This document shows, piece after piece, positions 6,069-12,697 of a stretch of 16,633 nucleotides of DNA. A program made the position numbers and the translations under genes. This stretch comes from an uncultured Muribaculaceae bacterium. Lineage in GTDB: Bacteria; Bacteroidota; Bacteroidia; Bacteroidales; Muribaculaceae. The stretch spans positions 1-16,633 of the forward strand of contig CAKTOT010000046.1 in NCBI GenBank assembly GCA_934590135.1, read 5' to 3'. Positions within the stretch are counted from its first letter, which is position 1. Each line of letters begins with the position of its first letter. Under the pieces are notes generated by a model that saw only the letters and a list, made by a program, of their open reading frames with translations, had not been told where the DNA came from and searched no databases.

Positions 6069-8534
6069 ATGAAACGTATTCTGACACTGGCATTGGGCGC
6101 GACTTTTGCACTGACCTCCTTTGCCGAGTTGGACCATATAGACATTCGCGGTGTCGATTACACGGTGGATACGCTGTTTCACGCCAAAGTAGGCGCCGGC
6201 ACCACTCAGACACAGTTGCGTCTCGAAGGTCCCAACCCCCTCAATGTATTTTACCTTACCGTAGACGTGTCCACTCCCGGCGTATCCATACGTACGGTCA
6301 GCGGTACGGACAAGGTTGCCGGAACCTCCCGCACCTCGGCTATGGCCGAATCCCATTCCAAAGATGGTCTGCTCTACTTTGCAGGCACCAACGGCGACTT
6401 CTATTGGACCAGCGGTACCGCTACCAACGGCTCCTCTCAGGTGGGTACGCCTACCAGCTCGTGCACCGTCGAAAACGAAGTCTATACAGCTCACAATCAG
6501 TGGTATCAGTTTGTATACGATATGAGCGGCGTACCATACGTCGACCATTTGGACTACTACCAAGGCACTGCCACTTGCGGCGAACTGTCCACATCATTTA
6601 AAGGTATCAACCACGCAAGTATCAATAAAGGCCTGACCTTGTACACCCCGCGCTATTGGGGCAGCACCAACCAAGGCGACCGTGCCGGTAGCAGCTATGA
6701 AGTGACTGTCAAACTCGTTGACGGCGAGAAATTCACCGCCGGCGGAACCTACAAGGTAGTCGTCACCTCCGAGCCCAACAACACCTGCGACACAAAGATT
6801 CCGGATGACGGCTTTGTACTTCACGGCCGCGGCGGCACATCGCTGGGCAATACCGGCGCCGCCGATTTTGTCAAGGGTCTCAAGCCGGGTGATGTAGTCA
6901 CCATTGACAACATCATCCTTACCTCCGACGGACAACGCATATATCCGCGCAGCATCGTCTCCGGCAATCCCAAGAACGTAGGACTTGGCGAGACACTGGA
7001 TACCGAGGCCGAACGTGGCGATGCCTCCTCGCGCCATCCGCGTACATGTATCGGCTACACCAAAGACCGTAAGCACATCATTATGATGGTTATCGACGGC
7101 CGTACCAGTGCTTCGGCAGGTGTGACCACCTCCATGCTGGCCGACGTGATGCGTTATGCCGGCGCCTACGAGTCCACCAATATCGACGGTGGCGGTTCGT
7201 CTACACTGTACACCCAGGCTCTGGGCATCCGCAACCACTGCAGCGACGGCAACGAGCGCTCCGTAGGCGGCGGCGTATTTGCCGTGCTCGAAGCCCCCGA
7301 GGACAACGAGGTAGCCGAGCTGCAATTTGCCGATTGGACCGTCAAAATACCCTCCTTGGCCGTGTATACCCCCGTAGTATATGCCTATAATAAATATGGC
7401 AAGCTGATCAACGCCGACTACAAAGACTATACCCTCGAGTGTCCCGCCAATTTGGGCGAAATCATCAACGACGGACACTCGCTGATGTCCAGTGAAGCCA
7501 CCACTTCGGGTGTGCTCACCGTCACCACGGCCAACGGCATCAAAGCCACCGTCAACGTCTTCCTCACCGGCACCAAGGACATCACCGCCAAGTACGAAAC
7601 CGTAGTGCTCAACAAGACACGCAAATGGGAAGCCGAAATCGTGACCTCGTACACCGGTTCGACCAAGATGCCCCTGGCATCGCGCACCATGACATGGAGC
7701 TCGGCCGACGCCTCCGTGGCCACCGTTACACCCGAAGGTCTGGTAACGCCCGTGGCCAACGGCGAGACCGTCATCACCGGCGTGCGTGGCGAAATCACCG
7801 TCAACATCACCGTCAAAGTACAGATAGCCGGCTCGAAAGTGGCTCCCGTCGACCGCCTTATGCGCGTGGGCGAGTGGAAAACCACCAATATCGGAATGAC
7901 CTCCGTAGCCTTGACGCCCAACGAAAACGGCGCCAACGTCGATTACGTCATCAAGAGCACACGCGGCGCCCGCATCTCGGTGCTCCCCGAAGCAGACATC
8001 TTCAGCTATCCTCAGACAATACGCGTGCGCCTCAATCCCGGCACCGCCAAAATTACCGATGTGACCGTGACATTGAAGGCCAATAACGCTATCGGCGTAG
8101 TTGCCAAGAAATTCACCGACATCAAGGCCGGCGAAATGAACACCTACGAAATGCCCGTGGACGAGTACTTTGATACGACCGACATAGGCATCTATCCCAT
8201 CCGCTTTGTATCCGTAGCCATGGGCATCGGCGGCAATACCAAGACCGACTATCATGTCGAGATACCCGGCATCGAAGCCGTGTATGACGAATCGACCCTC
8301 TCGATAGACGACATCAAGGCCGACGCCGGCGATAACGCCGAGAACCGCTTCTTCAGCGTCAACGGCGATATCGTAACGCTGTCCGCAGCCGCCGACGTCG
8401 TGATAGTAGACGCTGCAGGCCGCACCATAGCCGCCTACAACGGCGTGGCCGAAGTGACGCTGCCCAAAGGCGTAGCCGTGCTTAGCGCCACGACGGCCGA
8501 TGGCACCGTGCACGCCCTCAAGGTGGTACGCTGA
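6069..8534 (+). CDS. Secreted phosphodiester glycosidase (NAGPA-type) with Ig-like domain, copy 2
   Basis: An 821-residue paralog of the protein at 82-2535 with the same layout: signal peptide MKRILTLALGATFALTSFA, NAGPA domain to about residue 404 with VIDGRTSASAG and NIDGGGSST, BIG2-like domain at about 512-594, and a T9SS-like tail. It has a short insertion relative to copy 1 near residue 315 (EAERGDASS region). In the catalytic half many residues and silent sites differ from copy 1, notably in the segment at residues 130-180, so substrate preference may differ. From base 7278 to the stop the gene is almost identical to copy 1. It is followed by a terminator at 8589-8622. No consensus Bacteroidota promoter is obvious in the 122 bases upstream; TATAAT occurs at 6011-6016 but overlaps the end of the upstream terminator region. 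Confidence 0.9.
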   Translation: MKRILTLALGATFALTSFAELDHIDIRGVDYTVDTLFHAKVGAGTTQTQLRLEGPNPLNVFYLTVDVSTPGVSIRTVSGTDKVAGTSRTSAMAESHSKDGLLYFAGTNGDFYWTSGTATNGSSQVGTPTSSCTVENEVYTAHNQWYQFVYDMSGVPYVDHLDYYQGTATCGELSTSFKGINHASINKGLTLYTPRYWGSTNQGDRAGSSYEVTVKLVDGEKFTAGGTYKVVVTSEPNNTCDTKIPDDGFVLHGRGGTSLGNTGAADFVKGLKPGDVVTIDNIILTSDGQRIYPRSIVSGNPKNVGLGETLDTEAERGDASSRHPRTCIGYTKDRKHIIMMVIDGRTSASAGVTTSMLADVMRYAGAYESTNIDGGGSSTLYTQALGIRNHCSDGNERSVGGGVFAVLEAPEDNEVAELQFADWTVKIPSLAVYTPVVYAYNKYGKLINADYKDYTLECPANLGEIINDGHSLMSSEATTSGVLTVTTANGIKATVNVFLTGTKDITAKYETVVLNKTRKWEAEIVTSYTGSTKMPLASRTMTWSSADASVATVTPEGLVTPVANGETVITGVRGEITVNITVKVQIAGSKVAPVDRLMRVGEWKTTNIGMTSVALTPNENGANVDYVIKSTRGARISVLPEADIFSYPQTIRVRLNPGTAKITDVTVTLKANNAIGVVAKKFTDIKAGEMNTYEMPVDEYFDTTDIGIYPIRFVSVAMGIGGNTKTDYHVEIPGIEAVYDESTLSIDDIKADAGDNAENRFFSVNGDIVTLSAAADVVIVDAAGRTIAAYNGVAEVTLPKGVAVLSATTADGTVHALKVVR

Positions 8535-8536
8535 TT
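7278..8536 (+). repeat. Long direct repeat, right copy (3' half of glycosidase copy 2)
   Basis: The partner of 1279-2537, with the same strand and orientation. The differences are at 8501 (T for C) and 8526 (G for A). The left edge falls just after the end of the catalytic domain; the right edge falls two bases past the stop codon. Confidence 0.97.
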
Positions 8537-8588
8537 TTACTGACATAAAGGCCGTAGATATACGCAGCGGCCGGATTCCCATATACAG

Positions 8589-8630
8589 AGGGGCGGTGCA
8601 GCCGAGGGGTTACACCGCCCCTGTTTCGTT
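8589..8630 (+). terminator. Terminator after glycosidase copy 2
   Basis: AGGGGCGGTG (8589-8598) pairs perfectly with CACCGCCCCT (8613-8622) around a 14-base loop and is followed by GTTTCGTT. It lies 54 bases after the stop codon. It is a different sequence from the hairpin after copy 1, in line with the repeat ending at the stop codon. Confidence 0.75.
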
Positions 8631-8638
8631 CTATCGGC

Positions 8639-8687
8639 AACGGATGTAAGGATGCAACGGATGTGGGGATGCAACGGCTAAGGATGC
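8639..8687. repeat. Short degenerate tandem repeats
   Basis: Units AACGGATGTAAGGATGC (8639-8655), AACGGATGTGGGGATGC (8656-8672) and a shortened AACGGCTAAGGATGC (8673-8687). Intergenic; no coding role seen. Confidence 0.8.
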
Positions 8688-8779
8688 AACGAAACACCGG
8701 TTGTGGACGCAAGAAGCATTTTTGATGCGAAAGTCCCGATTTTATCGACTGACAGAGACGCCGATTGGCGCTTTTTTTG

Positions 8780-8787
8780 TAACTTTG
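8780..8787 (+). promoter_or_regulatory. -7 promoter element at the start of the small secreted protein gene
   Basis: TAACTTTG is a full match to the Bacteroidota TAnnTTTG element. No TTG lies at the usual 19-21 base distance; the nearest, at 8765-8767, is 12 bases away. Transcription would start around 8792, exactly at the GTG chosen as the start codon, so the message would be leaderless or translation would begin further in. Confidence 0.55.
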
Positions 8788-8791
8788 GGGC

Positions 8792-9124
8792 GTGAAGTTG
8801 AAGGCAATCAAATATGCCGTAATGATAGCTGTAACCGTACTCGTAGGTAGCGGGTCGATAGCAGCCGCACCCGTAGCGTCTCGCCCGGGCACGGCGGTGC
8901 GTTCGACTGTGTCCTCCACGGACGAGGGCGATGTCGAAGTGGCCGTGCGTGGTCTGACGATATATATCACCGCGCCGCGACCTATGCAGGTAAAGATTTT
9001 CACCATACTCGGCCAGTTGATTGTTCAGCAAAACGTGCCGGCCGGCACTACGCGGCTCAGCGTCAATGCTCGCGGCATATATATACTTAAGGTCGGTGAT
9101 GCCACCTGCCGTATAACAGTGTGA
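8792..9124 (+). CDS. Small secreted protein consisting mainly of a T9SS-like sorting domain
   Basis: A 110-residue protein. Residues 1-26 form a signal peptide with lysines at 2, 4 and 7 and a hydrophobic core ending in SIAAA. A short variable stretch follows. From about residue 45 on, the sequence has the pattern of the T9SS type A C-terminal domain: VAVRGLTIYITAP, VKIFTILGQLIVQQ, then ARGIYILKVG and a final RITV. There is no room for a separate functional domain, so this is a tail without cargo. The GTG at 8792 gives a good signal peptide. An in-frame ATG at 8822 would give a shorter, uncharged N-terminus but a normal 30-base leader. The gene is 70 bases upstream of dut on the same strand and may be co-transcribed with it. 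The domain call is moderately sure; the function is unknown. Confidence 0.7.
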   Translation: MKLKAIKYAVMIAVTVLVGSGSIAAAPVASRPGTAVRSTVSSTDEGDVEVAVRGLTIYITAPRPMQVKIFTILGQLIVQQNVPAGTTRLSVNARGIYILKVGDATCRITV

Positions 9125-9194
9125 TGTCCGTGCCGAAGGCGACGTCACCTCCCCCAAAAATTCAGACATCCCGTATTTTAGACAATCCGCAAAA

Positions 9195-9638
9195 ATGGAT
9201 AATATCAGTGTAAAGATTGTGAATGCTTCCGGACACGCGCTTCCGGCGTATGCCACGGTATCATCCGCCGGCATGGATGTGCGGGCGCATTTATCCGAAC
9301 CGGTAGTACTCGGACCGCTTGAACGGGCTCTCGTTCCCACGGGGTTGCGCGTCCAGCTTCCCGAAGGCTACGAGATGCAGCTGCGTCCGCGCAGCGGCCT
9401 TGCGCTCAAGCACGGCATTACCCTGGTCAATACGCCCGGGACGATAGATGCCGACTATCGCGGCGAAATCGGAGTGATCCTTATCAACCTCTCCGACCGT
9501 CCCTTTACAATCAACGACGGCGAGCGCATCTGTCAGATGGTGATAGCGCCGTATACCCGTGTTCAATGGACGCCGACCGATACTTTGGACGACAGCGAGC
9601 GTGGCGACGGAGGCTTTGGACACACCGGGGTCAAGTGA
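9195..9638 (+). CDS. dut: dUTP diphosphatase (dUTPase)
   Basis: A 147-residue cytoplasmic trimeric dUTPase, which hydrolyses dUTP to dUMP and pyrophosphate, keeping uracil out of DNA and feeding dTMP synthesis. All five family motifs are present: AGMDVRA (25-31), PRSGLALKHG (65-74), NTPGTIDADYRGE (79-91, with the catalytic Asp at 85), DGERICQMV (108-116) and the glycine-rich RGDGGFGHTG (136-145). The length is normal for the family. The ATG at 9195 follows an A-rich stretch. The gene sits at the head of an envelope gene cluster, an association I recall from other Bacteroidota genomes. A 259-bp gap with repeats separates it from the next gene. Confidence 0.97.
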   Translation: MDNISVKIVNASGHALPAYATVSSAGMDVRAHLSEPVVLGPLERALVPTGLRVQLPEGYEMQLRPRSGLALKHGITLVNTPGTIDADYRGEIGVILINLSDRPFTINDGERICQMVIAPYTRVQWTPTDTLDDSERGDGGFGHTGVK

Positions 9639-9703
9639 ATTAACCTCTTGGGGAGCAATGCCGAAGACGCTTTCGCAAACGCACCGTCTCGGACCGCGCA
9701 ACC

Positions 9704-9787
9704 CATTCCCGATCGTGCTACCCCGCATCCGATAGTCGGTACCTCGTGCCCAATCGTCGGCACTTCGCATCCGATAGTCGGCATTAC
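9704..9787. repeat. 21-bp tandem repeats with internal dyads
   Basis: Three clear units (9725-9745, 9746-9766, 9767-9787) built on GCATCCGATAGTCGGYAYYWC, preceded by a more degenerate unit at 9704-9724. The core CCGA-TAG-TCGG is a small inverted repeat. They lie in the dut-TPR gap. A short minus-strand frame across them would read as VPTIG-type heptads, which I take as a by-product of the 21-bp period. The rest of the gap (9639-9897) holds a small hairpin, AGCCG-TTT-CGGCT (9831-9843), and no recognisable promoter. Confidence 0.85.
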
Positions 9788-9897
9788 GCACCGCAGAGGG
9801 AGGGGACGATATGACAACCACTTAATCTTTAGCCGTTTCGGCTGTTCTGATAGGCATCCCGCGTTGCAGTTATGAATATTATAAACAAAAGTCAATT

Positions 9898-11982
9898 ATG
9901 ACCCTACGTCGAGCATTAGGCACAATGACGGTTATGGCGGTACTGATGGCCGCCGTATCATGGTCGGCTTCCGGCCGCCGTTCATCCTCATGGGAAAAGG
10001 ATGCAGACCTGCGCAAGGCCGATTACGCCTATATGCAGGCATTGTCAGCTATCAATATAGATTCCAACGACTTGGCACAGCGACTTGTCGACTATGCCGC
10101 CGTACTCGCGCCCGAGGATATCGGCATCAAGGCTCTGCAAGCGATGCTGACGCTGAATATGAACGCGACCGATTCGGCGGAAGTCTATCGCAGTTACGCC
10201 GTGCTGTGGGACGAGTTCCGTGCCGACCCAACGCAATACTACAACGGCTCGGCCATAGCTTCGATAGCACAGTATCTGCATCTCTATGATGACGTCATCG
10301 AGGTATGGCGCACGCTGGATTCCATATATCCCGAGCGTACCGAGACTGCGGCCAATCTGGCCAATGCCTATATCGTCAAATACGCTACGGGGGACACTTC
10401 CGCCTACGCCAAGGCTATGGCAATCTTTGCTCGTCTGGAGCGCGGAACAGGCAAGGATATGGGGCTGTCATCACAAAAGATACGCGCTATGGCGCTCAAA
10501 AAAGACACTATGGCAATCGTACGCGAACTCAATGAGCTCGAAGATGCCAATCCGCGCGATCCGGATGTGTTTCTGTACGCTTCCGAGATATACAAGACCC
10601 TGAACGTAGACACGGCACGCTATGCGTCCATACGCCGGGCGTGCGAGATAGACAGCACCTATGGTGCCGCACTCATAGCTATGGCGCAGTATTATGCCGA
10701 CAAGAACGATTCGGCTGCATACGACCGTCAAGTCTTCCGAGCCTTGGTAAGCCCCACTTTAGAGTACGAAACCAAGCACGAACTGTTGCGCGGATACGTA
10801 GGGCGTATGTACTCGGACACGGCTCAATGGCCGCGCATCGAGAATGTCTTTGCACGTATGCAGCAGATCAACCCCGGCGAACCATCGCTCCACTCGCTAT
10901 ACAGCGCATTCGAGTACACTTGCGGCAACATTACACAAGCCACCGAGCAGATGGAATATGCGCTGTCGCTTGACCCGTCAAACGCAGACGTACGCTCGTC
11001 GCTGTACTCGCTGCAAATGCATCGCGGCGACACAACGGCGGCCATCGCAACTGCTGTGGACGGCATTACCTATTCGCCCGACAATCTTGCCTTTCCCATA
11101 CTGGCCGCTTCGGCCGATATCGTTAACGGCCGACCGCTGAAAGCCTTGGAGACATTGCATAAGGTCAAAATCAACGAAATCAACAACCCCGAAGCAGTCT
11201 CCAACTTTATGTCCACGCTCGGCGATGCCTATCAGGCGGCCGATTCGCTGGGCAAAGCCATCGAAACTTACAACAAGTCCATCGAGATATATCCCTCCAA
11301 CTTCCTGGCGTACAATAATGCCGCGTATGCGATGGCTCAGAATGACACGTTGCTTGATCAGGCCTTGTCGTATGCACGCTACGCAGTGCTCTCCGATATG
11401 GAAAATCCCACATATCTGGATACTTACGCGTGGGTATATTTCAAAAAACGCGACTATCCGCAGGCCAAAAAGTATATTGACTTGACACTGAAATACTCGT
11501 CACCCGACTCGATACGCACCGATGACACCATCGCCGTTGATACGGTGATGCTTCCCGAAGGCTTTGCCTCTGATTCGATAGTACCGGACACGGCGTATAT
11601 AGGCACGGAAGCGCCCGAGACGGACGTAGAACTCGAGACGGACGAGGATATGGACGAAAACTATGATTCAAACGACATGTTGTCTGCCGAAGTATTGTCC
11701 CACGCGGGCGATATATACTTTATGAGCGGTCTGCCCGAGCAGGCCTTGAAGTTCTGGGAGCAAGCGGCCAAGCTTGCTCCCGAAGACGAGATGCTGGCAC
11801 GTAAAGTCAAGTATAAAACATATTTCTATGATGACAAGAAGGGCAAGAAGATCACCGGACGGCGAGAAAAAGCGAGTGAGTCCGGCGGGGCAAAGCCCGG
11901 CGTGTCCGAATCGAAGTCGTCCAAGACCGCACCGGTCAAATCACAGAAATCAAAGTCCGGCGCAGCCAAACCGAAACATTGA
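9898..11982 (+). CDS. Large exported tetratricopeptide-repeat protein
   Basis: A 694-residue protein with an N-terminal signal peptide (hydrophobic residues 8-25), so probably periplasmic or outer-membrane associated. Helical TPR-like repeats fill most of it. The clearest are at about 350-378 (EQMEYALSLDPSNADV), 453-480 (KAIETYNKSIEIYPSNFLAY) and 597-640 (GDIYFMSGLPEQALKFWEQA). An acidic, probably disordered insertion (about 542-594, rich in Asp/Glu/Thr) interrupts the last repeats, and the protein ends in a basic Lys/Ser/Pro tail (about 647-694). TPR proteins are protein-protein scaffolds; the partner is not known. It is followed after 9 bases by the DUF4292 lipoprotein gene, and a TPR protein next to DUF4292 and an EnvC-like protein is an arrangement I recall from other Bacteroidota. 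A shared envelope role is inferred from this context. Confidence 0.88.
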   Translation: MTLRRALGTMTVMAVLMAAVSWSASGRRSSSWEKDADLRKADYAYMQALSAINIDSNDLAQRLVDYAAVLAPEDIGIKALQAMLTLNMNATDSAEVYRSYAVLWDEFRADPTQYYNGSAIASIAQYLHLYDDVIEVWRTLDSIYPERTETAANLANAYIVKYATGDTSAYAKAMAIFARLERGTGKDMGLSSQKIRAMALKKDTMAIVRELNELEDANPRDPDVFLYASEIYKTLNVDTARYASIRRACEIDSTYGAALIAMAQYYADKNDSAAYDRQVFRALVSPTLEYETKHELLRGYVGRMYSDTAQWPRIENVFARMQQINPGEPSLHSLYSAFEYTCGNITQATEQMEYALSLDPSNADVRSSLYSLQMHRGDTTAAIATAVDGITYSPDNLAFPILAASADIVNGRPLKALETLHKVKINEINNPEAVSNFMSTLGDAYQAADSLGKAIETYNKSIEIYPSNFLAYNNAAYAMAQNDTLLDQALSYARYAVLSDMENPTYLDTYAWVYFKKRDYPQAKKYIDLTLKYSSPDSIRTDDTIAVDTVMLPEGFASDSIVPDTAYIGTEAPETDVELETDEDMDENYDSNDMLSAEVLSHAGDIYFMSGLPEQALKFWEQAAKLAPEDEMLARKVKYKTYFYDDKKGKKITGRREKASESGGAKPGVSESKSSKTAPVKSQKSKSGAAKPKH

Positions 11983-11991
11983 CGCTCGTAT

Positions 11992-12696
11992 ATGAAAACC
12001 AAGAATACAACGTACATCAAGAAAGCGACATATATCAAGAAAGCGACATGCCTGATTTTAGTGGCGGTGATATGCGGCTTATTCGCCGGATGTTCGAGCC
12101 GCAAAGCCACGCTGACGACCGCCTCCGATGGCGGAGCGTGGCACGATATGATGCTTCCGGTTAAATTGTCGCTCAAATCCCCGACATCGTTTTCGCTGAG
12201 CGGCCGCGCCACCATTGTGCGAGACAGCGTGGTGTATATGTCCTTTCGCGTACTTGGCTTTGAGGCCGCAGTGCTCAATGTGACCGCCGATTCGGTGTTT
12301 TTTGTGGACAAGTACCACAAGTATTTCTTTGCCGAATCGATGGATGTCATCCTCGGACATTACCGCAAAGATATGAATATCGGGCATATACAGGAGTTGC
12401 TGACCGGACGCTCGCCTTTGGCTGTGGACAATACGGTCACCTTCGGAGCCACATCGGCACTGCCCGTACGTGTCACCTACAGCGACTATGAGGACGCATG
12501 CCTCGGACCGATTTCGCATAATGTCGCTATATATGCCGCGATTAAAAATATGGAAGTGCGTGCCGCCATCGAGTGGTCGCCCTCATCGGCGCGGTGCAAC
12601 ACCTATCCGCAAGTGCGCTTCCGCCGCCCCGGCAATGGGTATCGCCGCATCACCATCGCCGAGGTTCAACACATGTTTAAGAATATAACGCTTTGA
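11992..12696 (+). CDS. DUF4292 family lipoprotein
   Basis: A 234-residue predicted lipoprotein. The signal ends in a lipobox, LFAGC, with the lipidated Cys at position 34. The residues after it (SSRKA) lack the acidic surface-export signal of Bacteroidota lipoproteins, so it likely faces the periplasm. The mature part has beta-rich segments (SFSLSGRATIVRDSVVYMSF, FEAAVLNVTADSVFFVDK) typical of DUF4292, which resembles the LolA/LolB lipoprotein-carrier fold. That functional link is family-level inference. The signal peptide is unusually long because residues 7-18 repeat TYIKKA twice, matching an 18-bp tandem duplication at 12013-12048 in the DNA. The gene starts 9 bases after the TPR gene, and its stop is one base before the next start, so it is very likely in the same operon. 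Confidence 0.87.
   Translation: MKTKNTTYIKKATYIKKATCLILVAVICGLFAGCSSRKATLTTASDGGAWHDMMLPVKLSLKSPTSFSLSGRATIVRDSVVYMSFRVLGFEAAVLNVTADSVFFVDKYHKYFFAESMDVILGHYRKDMNIGHIQELLTGRSPLAVDNTVTFGATSALPVRVTYSDYEDACLGPISHNVAIYAAIKNMEVRAAIEWSPSSARCNTYPQVRFRRPGNGYRRITIAEVQHMFKNITL
12013..12048 (+). repeat. 18-bp tandem duplication in the signal peptide region
   Basis: TACATCAAGAAAGCGACA (12013-12030) and TATATCAAGAAAGCGACA (12031-12048) differ at one base. They are in frame and lengthen the positively charged N-region of the DUF4292 signal peptide by six residues. Confidence 0.95.
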
Positions 12697-12697
12697 T

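Noticed and set aside
1279..8536. Composite mobile element bounded by the long direct repeats
   Set aside because: The repeats are gene halves bounded by codons of a glycosidase. There is no transposase, no terminal inverted repeat and no target duplication.
6594..8582. Long open frame (662 codons) on the minus strand opposite glycosidase copy 2, and a shorter one (1126-2514) opposite copy 1
   Set aside because: Composition is Gly/His/Ala-rich with no domain. It is the expected shadow of a GC-rich third-position gene, and the plus-strand gene has clear motifs and a signal peptide.
9725..9787. CRISPR-like array
   Set aside because: Units of 21 bp are contiguous with no unique spacers, and no cas gene is nearby.
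9563..9895. Minus-strand frames with a repeated VPTIG-type heptapeptide
   Set aside because: The heptads follow directly from the 21-bp DNA repeat, and the frame runs into the end of dut.
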